DNA of 64,000 bases from Corynebacterium freiburgense (GCF_030408815.1 NZ_CP047355.1:682001-746000); one strand, 5' to 3'. Positions 1 to 9,195 are shown, counted from the first letter of the stretch. Made by a program: numbers and translations. The notes: a model not told the origin generated them from the sequence alone.

Positions 1-4
1 TTAA

Positions 5-220
5 ACTAGTGATGTTTTCATCCCCACTGTCACAGATTCCATAAAATCGGCTGAAAAAAATGGAATTTGTGACAGCAAGCCATGTTGCGCACAAGCGTTG
101 ACCTGGGGTTTGTCGCAGATTCCATAAAAACAGTGAAAAAAATGGAATCTGTGACAGGTTCCCTACCTATCGTGTCACAAATTCCATAAAAACAGCCGAA
201 AAAATGGAATCTGTGACAGC
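5..220. repeat. Triple-hairpin repeat element, left copy
   Basis: Three successive hairpins lie at 28-74, 111-156 and 173-218. Each has 15-nt arms of the type TGTCACAGATTCCAT / ATGGAATCTGTGACA around an A-rich 16-17 nt loop, with at most one G/T wobble per stem. The spacers are 36 and 16 nt; the first contains GTTGACCTGGGGTT just before hairpin 2. A nearly identical element in the same orientation is at 60311-60525. Nothing codes for protein here. A noncoding mobile or REP-like element is my inference. Confidence 0.85.
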
Positions 221-313
221 CCCCGAATAGCAGCTCAGCCAGCACTCCGACCACTACACGATCAGCCGCACGAACAGATACCCGACCACCCCCAAACCAC
301 CACCCCCAAACCA

Positions 314-1174
314 CTATTTGCTCGTTTCGCGTTCCCAGCAGATCGGGCATGTGGGGTGGATTTGGATGTAGGTACGTTGGATATGGTTTGCGTAGGGGTT
401 AATGGTTTGGATTTCGCCTGGTGTGAGTTGGAGGGGTGGGGTTCCTGGTGGCTCCTCGTGTTGCTCTAGGAGTGTGAGTGCGCATGTGGCTATGCGTGCG
501 GCGGTAGTTTGGAGGAGGATTTGGTTTGGTGGGGGTGGGGTTTCCCAAGGTTGGAGCTTGTTCCGGTGTGGGTCTTGTTGGGTTTGGTGGAGTTCGTAGC
601 ACATGGGGCAGGGGCCTTGTCCTTTGATGTGGAGGGGGCCGATGTGTCCTTGGCCGTCGGTGATGGTGGCTGGTATCCAGGTTTGGTTTGGGTGTTTGAG
701 GTGTTCAGCGATATTGATGGGTTGTTGGATGGCGATTATGGGGGTGGGTTTTTCGTATTGGATTCGGTCGAGGAAGTCTTTGGTGTGTTCTTCGGGGATG
801 GGTTGGCGGATGGTGAGTCCGCTGTTTTGGAGGGTGTTGGTGGTGTGGCGTGCTAGTGGGTTGTTTCCCAGGATGATTATGGTTTGGTGTGGTGGCTTGG
901 GTTGGAGGATTCGATAGTTGAGTAGGTCCTGGATAAGGCTTTGTGCTGCGGTTTTAGTGAGTCCTGCTGCTGTAAGGCCGACGGTTATGGTGTTGAGGGG
1001 TACGGGGTTGCGGGCGGTAAGAAGTGCGAGCGCGACGCTTTTGACATTGGTGGGGGTGAGGGCGTCGAAAATGCCTGCGTGGTGTGGGTCGGTGCCGAAT
1101 TGTATAGCTGGGCCTGGGCGAATATGTAGTTGGGTGGCTGATGAAAGCTGAATTGTATTGTCCTCCCCGTGCAT
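314..1174 (-). CDS. ThiF/TOMM-like adenylyltransferase-fold protein
   Basis: This 286-residue protein resembles the actinobacterial proteins annotated as TOMM precursor leader peptide-binding or ThiF-family, which often sit beside a YgjP-type peptidase, as here. The middle (about residues 95-150) has a Rossmann-like stretch starting TIIILGNNPLARHTTNTL. Two Cys pairs, GPCPMCYELH near residue 190 and HPTCPICWER at the C-terminus, look like a zinc site joining distant parts of the chain. No precursor peptide gene is visible nearby, so a role in peptide modification is unproven. The start ATG at 1174 lies only 6 nt after a TACACT that could be a -10 box, so the mRNA may be leaderless. It is divergent from the next gene with 28 nt between them. 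Confidence 0.7.
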   Translation of the reverse strand: MHGEDNTIQLSSATQLHIRPGPAIQFGTDPHHAGIFDALTPTNVKSVALALLTARNPVPLNTITVGLTAAGLTKTAAQSLIQDLLNYRILQPKPPHQTIIILGNNPLARHTTNTLQNSGLTIRQPIPEEHTKDFLDRIQYEKPTPIIAIQQPINIAEHLKHPNQTWIPATITDGQGHIGPLHIKGQGPCPMCYELHQTQQDPHRNKLQPWETPPPPNQILLQTTAARIATCALTLLEQHEEPPGTPPLQLTPGEIQTINPYANHIQRTYIQIHPTCPICWERETSK

Positions 1175-1202
1175 GATTTGAGTGTAAATACAATGTGTTG
1201 TT
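1175..1202. promoter_or_regulatory. Divergent, possibly leaderless promoter pair
   Basis: Only 28 nt separate the two start codons. On the plus strand TACAAT (1189-1194) lies 8 nt before the ATG at 1203; on the minus strand TACACT (1186-1181) lies 6 nt before the ATG at 1174. Neither gene has a Shine-Dalgarno sequence, which fits leaderless transcripts. I see no clear -35 boxes. Confidence 0.4.
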
Positions 1203-1697
1203 ATGGCTACCCCTGAGGTTGAGGTTATTAGGTCGGCGCGGCGTCGGCGTAGTGTGCAGGCGCAGTTTGTCGATGGCCGGATTCAGGTTCGGGTGCCTGC
1301 ATCATTGGGTGCTGCTGAGGAGGCTGAGATTGTGGCCCGCGTGGTGGCTAGGTTGCAGCGCCGCACACCGCGTGTCGACGCCCAGCTCGCCGAGCTCGCC
1401 GAAAAGCTTAATGCGGAACTCCTCGAAGGGCGGGCAAAATTCCGTAGTATCCGCTGGGTGGCAAACCAAAAGAAACGCTGGGGCTCTTGCACTCCGGCAA
1501 CTGGTGATATCCGCATTTCTGATCGTCTGCAAACCGTGCCGGACTACGTGCTAGCGGCGGTCATTGTGCATGAACTTGTCCACACCTTTGTCAGTGGTGG
1601 TCACACCAAGGAATTCTGGTCGTGGGCGGACCGGGCGCCGCATGCTGAACGCGCGAAAGGATTCCTGGAGGCTTACCAACGGTATGGTGGTGAGTAG
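1203..1697 (+). CDS. YgjP-type (DUF45) zinc metallopeptidase
   Basis: A 164-residue protein of the M48-related YgjP/DUF45 family, probably a cytosolic zinc peptidase. The catalytic signature HELVH is at about residues 122-126 in VIVHELVHTFVSGGHTKEFW, where the later His is the likely third zinc ligand. Upstream, SIRWVANQKKRWGSCTP is the family's typical WGSC motif. The length is usual for compact actinobacterial members. There is no signal peptide or membrane segment. The start ATG has no visible ribosome binding site, which suits the leaderless promoter described just upstream. Its substrate is unknown. Confidence 0.85.
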   Translation: MATPEVEVIRSARRRRSVQAQFVDGRIQVRVPASLGAAEEAEIVARVVARLQRRTPRVDAQLAELAEKLNAELLEGRAKFRSIRWVANQKKRWGSCTPATGDIRISDRLQTVPDYVLAAVIVHELVHTFVSGGHTKEFWSWADRAPHAERAKGFLEAYQRYGGE

Positions 1698-1728
1698 TCG
1701 CACAATGTGAGTAACCAGGAGGATTTAG

Positions 1729-2181
1729 ATGAGCGTCCCGCAACCAGTGCCTGAATCACAATCTGCCAGGGATCTTACTGCTCATGCTGAAGCCACCAAA
1801 ATAGTTCAAACCGCCTTTGCCAATGGTTGGATTGATGTACATGACCTGGATCGTCGGCTTGAAGGAATCGCTAACGCTGGCACTCCACTGGCAGCTCGCG
1901 CATTTATTGTGGACCTGGAAGAACCATGGTCGCTTATTCGTGCAAAAGAGCAACAAAAGGAGATGGCTGCATCACACAATAAAGTTATGATTCATGTGTA
2001 CAGCACTCCGTTCTATGTCACTGCCAGCTCCTTTGTCATTTGTGCGATGATCTGGGCCATTGTCGCTATGAGTGAAGGATTTCACTATTTCTGGCCCGTG
2101 TGGGTGTTGCTTCCCGTGGTGATTACCTATCCGCTCCGCTTCGTTGCACAGCGCATATATCGCACCGACGACCTTAAGTGA
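1729..2181 (+). CDS. DUF1707 domain membrane protein
   Basis: A 150-residue protein. Residues 12-65 match the DUF1707 (SHOCT-like) domain common in actinobacteria: RDLTAHAEATKIVQTAFANG followed by an acidic DLDRRLEGI segment and an aromatic DLEEPW end. Two hydrophobic segments follow, at about residues 97-115 and 120-138, and the tail is basic, so the domain should face the cytoplasm. GGAGG lies 7 nt before the ATG. It runs 31 nt after the YgjP-type gene and converges on the DUF2342 gene. The role of the family is not established; a membrane-linked regulatory part is only a guess. Confidence 0.8.
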   Translation: MSVPQPVPESQSARDLTAHAEATKIVQTAFANGWIDVHDLDRRLEGIANAGTPLAARAFIVDLEEPWSLIRAKEQQKEMAASHNKVMIHVYSTPFYVTASSFVICAMIWAIVAMSEGFHYFWPVWVLLPVVITYPLRFVAQRIYRTDDLK

Positions 2182-2220
2182 TTACAAATCACTATGACGG
2201 TGGGTTGAGGCTGCTAGGAC

Positions 2221-3669
2221 CTATGATTTTGTATCGTCGTCCTTAGGGTCTTCGTCGTTATTTTCACCATCATTCTTTGTGGCGGTGTCGTCCTTCTTAT
2301 CGGCTTCCTCTGCGAGCATTTTTTCTAAGGCATCGATTTCGGCAATCGGATCGAAATCGTCGCCTTCGGCGAGGAGCCCATCAATGAATTCGGCACTATT
2401 TTCTAGGTCGGATGCCACTGGAAGGAAATCAGGGTGATCCCAAATCTTGTCGCGACGCTGGGCGCCAACTGCTACCGTAACGCGACGCCACAACTCCAAA
2501 GCCTCACTGACTTTTGGTGCACTAAATTCGATTCCCACAACTTTTGAAAACGCCTGTTCTGCCGATCCACCGGTGGCGCGGCGGTGTCGCCAAGCCTGAT
2601 TCATGGCAATGGTTGACGGGATACGTTCACTAAGTGCTTCCGTAACTACGTACTCCACCCAACCTTCGATAAGCGCAAGCAAGGTTTCTAACCGTGAAGT
2701 GGCACCCGCATTGCGGGAAGTAATACGTGGGGAAAAATCAAAGTCCTGAAGCTGGGACATTGCATCTTGAATTTGGGTGAAATCACCTTCGAGGTTGATA
2801 TTCCGTAAGGCGTCTTCCACATGGGAGGAATCCATTTCTAACCCGGCAGCATATTCTTCTACTGAAGCGATAAGACGTTCGGTAAGCCATGGCACGTGTT
2901 TAAATAGTCGCTGGCGGGCCGCCTCCAATGCGCACAGGTACACCATGGCGTCCTGCGGAGGTACCGGAAGATCCTTAGTCATCTTTGCCATATGTCCCGG
3001 CAAAATGGCGATCACTCCGGTGGGGGATACTGGGACACCGAAGTCCGAGCCAGATAGTGCTTGGGTTGCTAGTTCGCCCAGGTCACGGCCTAACTCAATG
3101 CCCACTTGCATACTGGACATTTGTTGCATCATACTTGCTGCTGCATTGAGCATTTCCCGAGCTTCCTCAGGGACATTATCTAACTGGGATTCATTCATCC
3201 GTTGGGCAACCGGTGTAACCATGCGTTTCCACATCGGTAGGGTTTGTCGAAGCCAGTCTAATGCGTTCCAGGTTTCCACCCGGCTATTTGAGGTTGGCAG
3301 GATCGTGGCATCATCGAGCCAGAGTTCTACTAGTTTTACTGCCTCATCAATGGCTGCCCGGTCGGATTCTTTAAGAGCCGGAACATTACCAATACTTCGT
3401 TCGGCTGTTCGTTCGGCTATTTCATAGTTCACCGGGCTACCGGGTTCCTGATTGGCAAAACTTGAACCAAAGCCAGAAAGCATTTGGCCAAACTGGTTCA
3501 AAATATCGCCGAGGCCACCGTCCCCTGCACCGGAACCGGAGCTACTGGCGTGGAAGCCTTGAAAACCATTGCTACCGAATCCGAAGATGCTAAACGGATT
3601 CTGGTTGTTGCGGCGATCTTCGTCATCGTCATCGTTATTTGGGTTAAAACCGAAGCCGTTGCTATTCAT
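2221..3669 (-). CDS. DUF2342 family protein (zinc-metalloprotease-like), HExxH not seen
   Basis: A 482-residue homologue of the mycobacterial Rv3195-type DUF2342 proteins, usually annotated as zinc-dependent metalloproteases. The N-terminal 60 residues and the last 35 are low-complexity and acidic (Asn/Asp/Gly-rich, then Asp/Glu/Lys-rich). The core has the family-like stretches KHVPWLTERLIASVEEYAAG (about residues 255-275) and LIEGWVEYVVTEAL. I find no HExxH anywhere; where I would expect it, before RLFKHVPW, the chain reads LCALEAARQ, so zinc binding may be lost. I prefer the ATG at 3669 over a TTG three codons upstream. It diverges from the PDZ protease gene, the same pairing as in mycobacteria. 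Confidence 0.8.
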   Translation of the reverse strand: MNSNGFGFNPNNDDDDEDRRNNQNPFSIFGFGSNGFQGFHASSSGSGAGDGGLGDILNQFGQMLSGFGSSFANQEPGSPVNYEIAERTAERSIGNVPALKESDRAAIDEAVKLVELWLDDATILPTSNSRVETWNALDWLRQTLPMWKRMVTPVAQRMNESQLDNVPEEAREMLNAAASMMQQMSSMQVGIELGRDLGELATQALSGSDFGVPVSPTGVIAILPGHMAKMTKDLPVPPQDAMVYLCALEAARQRLFKHVPWLTERLIASVEEYAAGLEMDSSHVEDALRNINLEGDFTQIQDAMSQLQDFDFSPRITSRNAGATSRLETLLALIEGWVEYVVTEALSERIPSTIAMNQAWRHRRATGGSAEQAFSKVVGIEFSAPKVSEALELWRRVTVAVGAQRRDKIWDHPDFLPVASDLENSAEFIDGLLAEGDDFDPIAEIDALEKMLAEEADKKDDTATKNDGENNDEDPKDDDTKS

Positions 3670-3750
3670 GGTTTCCAACGTACCGTGCTTGAGCTATGGA
3701 AACTATGTATCTTAGGGACGCTGTTAGCGAACACGGTAGGGTAGTGCCCT

Positions 3751-4824
3751 GTGAAACTCCTTCGTACTTTCCTTTGGGGCGCGCTACCAGTCGCTGCGTT
3801 TACTACTTTGGTTGTCTCCGACCACATTCCGGGAACGGATATTCCATTAACGGTTCCATATGCTGCGGAGGGGCCAGGCCCAAGTTTTAACACTTTGGGT
3901 GATGTCGATGGTGTCCAAGTAGTGGACATTAAAGGTACTGAAACCGATGATGTGCATGGCAATTTAAATATGACTACAGTCTCGGTACGCCATGGAATGT
4001 CGCTTTCCCAAGCGCTGGTCCGATGGTTGACCACGGATGACACCCTCGTGCCAATCGAGCATATTTTCCCACCGGAGCTCACTGAGGAAGAGGTGCGGGA
4101 GCAAAACTCTATTGCGTTTTCAACGTCTGGTTCCACCGCCACATTGGCAGCAATGCAATATTTAAATCGTCCAATTGAGGTTTCCGTTGCCGATGTTTCC
4201 AAAGATTCAGCTGCCGCAAAAGAAATCGAATCTGGTGATGTAATTACCAGTATTAATAAAATTCCTGTGGATAAACCAGCTTTAGTACGTGCGTTCGTTC
4301 AAGAGCATAAGCCTGGGGATACCGTTGAAGTGGGTATTCGGAAGGATTCACAGGCGAAGGAAGGTGAGCGCGGGGAGGAAATCACCAAAGAAATTAAACT
4401 TGGTGAACATCCAGAAGATAAAAATGTGCCATTGCTTGGTGTCACTATGATGGTGCAACCAGCCGATGGAGTGCGCGTGAAATATAATCTGGAGGAGGTT
4501 GGTGGTCCTAGCGCGGGTCTAATGTTTACCCTGGCAGTGGTAGATAAGCTCAGCCCTGGCGATTTGGGCGGTGGCAAGTTTGTGGCTGGTACGGGCACAA
4601 TTGCGGAGGATGGCAAAGTTGGCCCGATTGGCGGTATTGCGCATAAAGTTCGCTCGGCGCGGGATTTAGGGGCGGAGGTATTTCTTGCTCCGGAGGCGAA
4701 TTGCGCGGAAGCTGTCAGCCGAGATACCGGCGATATGGTTGTGCTGAAAATCACAGACTTGGACCAGGCGATCCAGCAATTGAAAAACTATTCGGAAGGC
4801 TCTGAGGTTTCAACCTGCTCTTGA
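3751..4824 (+). CDS. PDZ-domain Lon-like serine protease (YlbL family)
   Basis: A 357-residue membrane-anchored protease of the YlbL/Rv3194c type. Residues 1-25 form a signal anchor. A PDZ domain covers about residues 125-220 (SKDSAAAKEIESGDVITSIN). The Lon-type proteolytic domain follows, with the catalytic Ser in EEVGGPSAGLMFTLAV (about residue 255) and the catalytic Lys in GPIGGIAHKVRSARDLGA (about residue 297), so the Ser-Lys dyad is intact. There is no AAA domain, which fits an ATP-independent extracytoplasmic role. It starts with GTG. The 3' end overlaps the convergent lipoprotein gene by 37 nt. Confidence 0.88.
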   Translation: MKLLRTFLWGALPVAAFTTLVVSDHIPGTDIPLTVPYAAEGPGPSFNTLGDVDGVQVVDIKGTETDDVHGNLNMTTVSVRHGMSLSQALVRWLTTDDTLVPIEHIFPPELTEEEVREQNSIAFSTSGSTATLAAMQYLNRPIEVSVADVSKDSAAAKEIESGDVITSINKIPVDKPALVRAFVQEHKPGDTVEVGIRKDSQAKEGERGEEITKEIKLGEHPEDKNVPLLGVTMMVQPADGVRVKYNLEEVGGPSAGLMFTLAVVDKLSPGDLGGGKFVAGTGTIAEDGKVGPIGGIAHKVRSARDLGAEVFLAPEANCAEAVSRDTGDMVVLKITDLDQAIQQLKNYSEGSEVSTCS

Positions 4825-5405
4825 TTCTTTAGGAGTCCAAGTTCAATGATTCGATCTTTGGGCTCCTGCTTATCGGCGCTCATCATCTGCTGCATAACCA
4901 AACCGCGTTTAGTGTCTACCACGGTAATAACAGCGGTGGAACCCAATGATGACCAGCCGATAAGTTTGTCGTCATCGCGTTCGACAATGCGGGAGGAATC
5001 CAGCTCTGTTAGTAGTTGGGTCGTGGTCACTGCTTTATTTTCGGATTCAAAAAACTGGAATTGCCCGACTTCCGTGCCGGAGCATTGCATAGATTTATCT
5101 ACTCCGCCAGGCATGCAGCTTTCCAACTGTTCAAAAAGCGATTTCGGCGCCAGCGATTGGAAAAGATCGTAGGCTTCCTTTACGGATTTCTCTTCCATTC
5201 CGGTCTTTTTTGCGCTGCTTGTCGACGTCTCGGTGGTGGAAGTTGCAGGCGTGCTTGAGGTGGTGCTTTCAGCTGATGTTGTCGAGGTAACAGCACTTGT
5301 GGTTGGAGTTTGTTGTGTTGGGTTTTCCTCAGGTGAGCAACCGGTAAGAGTGCAGGCCAAGGTGCCTATTGCTAGCACTGAAACCCACAAGCGATTGTGC
5401 AACAC
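4788..5405 (-). CDS. Secreted lipoprotein of unknown function
   Basis: A 205-residue predicted lipoprotein. The signal peptide ends in a lipobox LTGC (Cys at residue 23), so it should be lipid-anchored on the outer face of the membrane. Residues 28-68 are a Thr/Ser-rich linker typical of surface lipoproteins. The folded part (about residues 70-195) has two Cys, in ESCMPGG and MQCSGTE, that may form a disulfide. I do not recognise the fold. The start is GTG with AGGAG 7 nt upstream. Its coding end lies inside the end of the PDZ protease gene on the other strand. Confidence 0.75.
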   Translation of the reverse strand: MLHNRLWVSVLAIGTLACTLTGCSPEENPTQQTPTTSAVTSTTSAESTTSSTPATSTTETSTSSAKKTGMEEKSVKEAYDLFQSLAPKSLFEQLESCMPGGVDKSMQCSGTEVGQFQFFESENKAVTTTQLLTELDSSRIVERDDDKLIGWSSLGSTAVITVVDTKRGLVMQQMMSADKQEPKDRIIELGLLKNQEQVETSEPSE

Positions 5406-5455
5406 TTTATTTCTCCTGGTTGTGCAAGATTGAAATCAACTCTTGTACCTTAAAT

Positions 5456-5956
5456 CTACAGTTCACCCTCGCCAAGTGTGTATCGCAGCGCGGTGATTAC
5501 CCCAGGAGCCACACCTGTACCGCCGCGAAGTTCCACGTGGTCATCCGCAAACGGCTTGTCCAATTCCTCTTCAGACGGCCGAATTTGTAAGAGCGTTTGA
5601 TCAATGCCACCGCGCAGGACTCCCGAGAACAAACGAGCGGGACGAGGGGCATCCGGTGAATCGGGTACAGCGAATTGGATTTCTTGCGCTAGAATCACAC
5701 CTGCGACCTGTTCTGGCCATGCCAGACGGGAAATAAAATCCCCGAGTTCGTCTGTGCCACCACCGAGGTTTTCCGGAAGGTCGTCTTGGACCACCAGCGT
5801 AAGCGGGGCGTCATCCTCAGCGGGCAGGGCGTCGATAAGCAATTCGCTGGGGACCAGCGCAAAGAGAGTGGGGTGCGCATCCCAACCCTCGGCGTGAATA
5901 AAATCGACGGCCTCAAGCATAGCCTTATTGAGAGCCTGGATTGTCAGCTTGGACAT
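5456..5956 (-). CDS. PPA1328-like conserved actinobacterial protein
   Basis: A 166-residue cytosolic protein similar to the PPA1328 family, which in many actinobacteria lies opposite the UPF0182 gene as it does here. It starts MSKLTIQALNKAMLEAVDFI and has no membrane segment. The reading frame is open upstream to 6016, but the ATG at 5956 has an AAGGAA ribosome binding site and matches the family start. Acidic mid-region motifs such as LPAEDDAPLTLVVQDDLPEN are present. Its function is unknown. The divergent intergenic region with UPF0182 is 80 nt. Confidence 0.75.
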   Translation of the reverse strand: MSKLTIQALNKAMLEAVDFIHAEGWDAHPTLFALVPSELLIDALPAEDDAPLTLVVQDDLPENLGGGTDELGDFISRLAWPEQVAGVILAQEIQFAVPDSPDAPRPARLFSGVLRGGIDQTLLQIRPSEEELDKPFADDHVELRGGTGVAPGVITALRYTLGEGEL

Positions 5957-6036
5957 GACCGTTAAATTCCTTGCCTTAGCGTAACTGCGTAAAGTAGTAA
6001 GGATACTCGGCACCATAACCCCAAAAGGAGTTGGAG

Positions 6037-9018
6037 TTGGCTACTAGCCTTACACCACCCGTGAAGCGACCACCACGTGTGATCAGTTTCCTTATCGCCA
6101 CAGTGTTCCTGTTGGTGTTTATTGTCCCATGGCTCGTTGGATACTACACAGACTGGTTATGGTTTGGTGAAGTTCAATTCCGTGGGGTATTTACCAAAGT
6201 CCTCTTTACCAGGATTATTTTATTCCTTGTCTTTGCCGCTATCGCCGGCGCCATTTCATGGTTCGCGGGCTACCTGGTGATTCGAAATAGACCTGAACAC
6301 TTATTTGGTCTTGATCCAGATCATCCGATCGTGGCATTCCGAGCTGGCGTTGAAGCGAGCCTCCGCAAAGCCTTGCTATTCCTGCCGCTCACTATAGGAG
6401 TGCTTGCTGGACTAGTAGGTCAGAGCAATTGGCGAACCGTGCAAATGTTTCTGCATGGAAGTGAATTTGGGCAAGCCGACCCGCAATTCAATATGGATTA
6501 TGGGTTTTATGCCTTTACGCTGCCATTTTTGCGCCTTGTTACCGGATCCGTTTCCGCACTCTTAGTTGTGGCGTTTCTTATCGCGCTTGTAGGCCACTAT
6601 GCCTTTGGAAGTATTCGCGTAGGCAACCAAGCCCTCGGCCAAAAAGGCCATATTTCCAATGCCGCTCGCATCCAACTCGCTGTGACCGCAGGCCTATGGA
6701 TGCTGGTAAAAGTAATAACTTACTGGCTTGACCGCTTTGACCTACTGAATGTAAAAAACGATATTTTTACCGGCGCAGGCTTTACTGCTATTCACGCCGA
6801 ACTTCCCGCAAAAATCATTCTTATGGTGATTGCGGTTGTGGTCGCACTGGCGTTTTTCTCCGCAGTAGTCCTAAAAGATTTGCGTATCCCGGCACTGGCC
6901 ACCGGACTTATGGTGCTGAGCTCCCTGGTTCTAGGCAATGGTTGGCCGCTTATGGTGGAGGAATTCTCCGTAAAACCAAACCGTGCCTCCAAAGAAGCTG
7001 AATTTATTTCCCGAAATATTCAGGCCACACGCTTTGCTTACGGTATTACCAATGACAAGGTAAATTACGTAAAAAACTGGGGTGCAGATAAAAGCAAGGA
7101 TGCCAAAGAAGTCCGCGACCAAGTAGCCAACGATGCGGCTACACTTTCGAATATTCGTCTGCTTGATCCAGAGATTCTTTCGGCAACGTTTACCCAGCAA
7201 CAGCAACTAAAGAATTTCTATGGATTCCCCAAAAACCTTAATGTGGACCGCTATACCGTGGATGGGGAACTCCGCGATTATGTTGTTGCAGCTCGTGAGC
7301 TTGATCCGCAGTCTTTAAGCGAAAACCAAAAGAACTGGATTAACCGCCATACCGTATATACCCATGGCAATGGCATTGTTGCCGCTCCGGCCAATAAAGT
7401 AGATGAGGTTGCCCGAGATGTAGGCTCAACTCGTGGTGGCTATCCCGTGTACACCGTGTCTGACCTGCAGGCTCAAAGCGATAAAGAACGCGCCGAAAAG
7501 CTTGGCATTAAGGTTGACCAACCGCGCGTTTACTATGGTCCAGTGATTTCCAATGTGGCACCACTTGAGGATTACGCCATTGTCGGTGCTGCAGGAAGCG
7601 ACCCCGTAGAATACGATACCGACGGTTCTAACTTCACCTATGACGGTAGTGGCGGCGTAGATATTTCCGGGTTTATGAACCGGGTGGCATTCGCACTGCG
7701 CTACCAAGAGCTCAATATGATGCTCTCGGACCGTATTGGCGAAGATTCGAAAATCATCTACCAGCGTGACCCACGTACTCGCGTAGAAAAGGTCGCCCCC
7801 TGGCTAGAAACCGACAACACCACCTACCCAGCCGTGATCGACGGCCGCATTAAATGGATCGTTGATGGCTACACCACCCTTGATAGCCTGCCTTATGCCT
7901 CAAGGACCAACCTTAACCAGGCAATTACCGACGCCCAGACCGTCAACGGTCAATTGCAAACCCCGATCGTCAACGAAGAAGTTGGCTATATTCGCAACTC
8001 TGTGAAAGCAGTTGTGGATGCCTACGACGGCACGGTGGAACTCTATGAATTCGACACCGAAGATCCCGTACTAAAGGCCTGGCGTGGTGTTTTCCCAGAT
8101 ACAGTAAAACCAAAAAGCGATATTTCTGCAGACCTGATGGAACACCTCCGCTATCCAGAGGATATGTTCAAAGTTCAGCGAGAAATGATTTCCCGCTACC
8201 ACGTTGATGACGCTGGTGTCTTCTTTACCAACGACGCTTTCTGGTCGGTTCCAGGAGACCCCAACTCCAAAGAAAAAACCGACGACGAGCGTACCCCCAA
8301 CCAACCGCCTTATTATGTTGTAGCCGCAGACCCGGAAACTGGAAAACCAAGTTTCCAGCTCATTACCCCATTCCGTGGCCTTAAGCGTGAATTCTTGGCG
8401 GCCCATATGTCCGTAAGCTCCGACCCAGACAACTACGGTCGCATCACTGTTCGAGTCTTGCCGACGAATACCCAAACCCAAGGTCCCAAGCAGGCTCAAG
8501 ACACTATGATGTCTTCCGACCAAATCGCCCGTGACCGCAGTCTTTGGGAAGCTACTAATGACATTAAAAACGGTAACCTCCTGACTCTGCCCGTTGGAGA
8601 TAGTGAAATCCTCTATGTGGAGCCAATCTATTCACAGCGCAAAGGCCAAACCTCTGCATTCCCTAAGCTACTGCGAGTGCTCGTCTCCTATGACGGCAAA
8701 GTGGGCTATGCGCCAACAATCGCAGAAGCACTTAGCCAAGTGGGGATCGATCCAAAAGAGGCTAGTGACCTGGCAGAATCCGAAGTAACGGCAGGAGAAA
8801 CCAAAGACCCAGAAAAAGAAGCAGATAAGACCAATACGGATAAACCAAGTAGCGACAAACCGTCGTCTCAAACCTCGGGCGACCAAGCATCACGAGTAGA
8901 AGCAATTAACAAAGCCTTGCAGAAACTCGAACAGGCGAAAAACGGTAGCTTTGAGGAATACGGCAAAGCACTGGACGAACTTGATAAAGCCGTAAAGGAC
9001 TTCCAAGCAAACCAGTAA
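6037..9018 (+). CDS. UPF0182 family large membrane protein
   Basis: A 993-residue member of UPF0182 (COG1615), conserved in actinobacteria (Rv3193c type). The first about 300 residues hold seven hydrophobic segments; the rest, about residues 310-900, is a large domain presumably outside the membrane. The last 70 residues are Lys/Asp/Ser-rich with a short helical end. The frame allows a TTG at 6031, but AAAAGGAG at 6023-6030 touches that codon, while TTG at 6037 is 6 nt away, so I use 6037. Its function is not known. An initiator tRNA gene follows 97 nt downstream. Confidence 0.88.
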   Translation: MATSLTPPVKRPPRVISFLIATVFLLVFIVPWLVGYYTDWLWFGEVQFRGVFTKVLFTRIILFLVFAAIAGAISWFAGYLVIRNRPEHLFGLDPDHPIVAFRAGVEASLRKALLFLPLTIGVLAGLVGQSNWRTVQMFLHGSEFGQADPQFNMDYGFYAFTLPFLRLVTGSVSALLVVAFLIALVGHYAFGSIRVGNQALGQKGHISNAARIQLAVTAGLWMLVKVITYWLDRFDLLNVKNDIFTGAGFTAIHAELPAKIILMVIAVVVALAFFSAVVLKDLRIPALATGLMVLSSLVLGNGWPLMVEEFSVKPNRASKEAEFISRNIQATRFAYGITNDKVNYVKNWGADKSKDAKEVRDQVANDAATLSNIRLLDPEILSATFTQQQQLKNFYGFPKNLNVDRYTVDGELRDYVVAARELDPQSLSENQKNWINRHTVYTHGNGIVAAPANKVDEVARDVGSTRGGYPVYTVSDLQAQSDKERAEKLGIKVDQPRVYYGPVISNVAPLEDYAIVGAAGSDPVEYDTDGSNFTYDGSGGVDISGFMNRVAFALRYQELNMMLSDRIGEDSKIIYQRDPRTRVEKVAPWLETDNTTYPAVIDGRIKWIVDGYTTLDSLPYASRTNLNQAITDAQTVNGQLQTPIVNEEVGYIRNSVKAVVDAYDGTVELYEFDTEDPVLKAWRGVFPDTVKPKSDISADLMEHLRYPEDMFKVQREMISRYHVDDAGVFFTNDAFWSVPGDPNSKEKTDDERTPNQPPYYVVAADPETGKPSFQLITPFRGLKREFLAAHMSVSSDPDNYGRITVRVLPTNTQTQGPKQAQDTMMSSDQIARDRSLWEATNDIKNGNLLTLPVGDSEILYVEPIYSQRKGQTSAFPKLLRVLVSYDGKVGYAPTIAEALSQVGIDPKEASDLAESEVTAGETKDPEKEADKTNTDKPSSDKPSSQTSGDQASRVEAINKALQKLEQAKNGSFEEYGKALDELDKAVKDFQANQ

Positions 9019-9115
9019 AATGCCAGCTCAAAGGTGAAATTTGCGCAGGTTTAGTAACGTGTGTAAAGTAGTTCATCGTTGCCAAGAAATACGGCAACGG
9101 TGAATAATCACCCAA

Positions 9116-9192
9116 CGCGGGGTGGAGCAGCTCGGTAGCTCGCTGGGCTCATAACCCAGAGGTCGTAGGTTCGAATCCTGCCCCCGCTACCA
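9116..9192 (+). tRNA. Initiator tRNA-fMet (CAT anticodon)
   Basis: A 77-nt cloverleaf with encoded CCA. The anticodon loop CTCATAA gives CAT. Two initiator marks are visible: three successive G:C pairs (GGG/CCC) at the bottom of the anticodon stem, and an unpaired first acceptor position (C1 against T72). The T arm contains GTTCGAATC. Confidence 0.96.
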
Positions 9193-9195
9193 CGT

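Noticed and set aside
5..220. Triple repeats as a small CRISPR array
   Set aside because: The units are full hairpins, only three in number, with unequal spacers (36 and 16 nt) that are conserved between the two copies, and there are no cas genes.
2178..2196. GTGATT-ACA-AATCAC as a GlxR site
   Set aside because: The spacing between half sites is 7 instead of 6 and it lies between two convergent genes.
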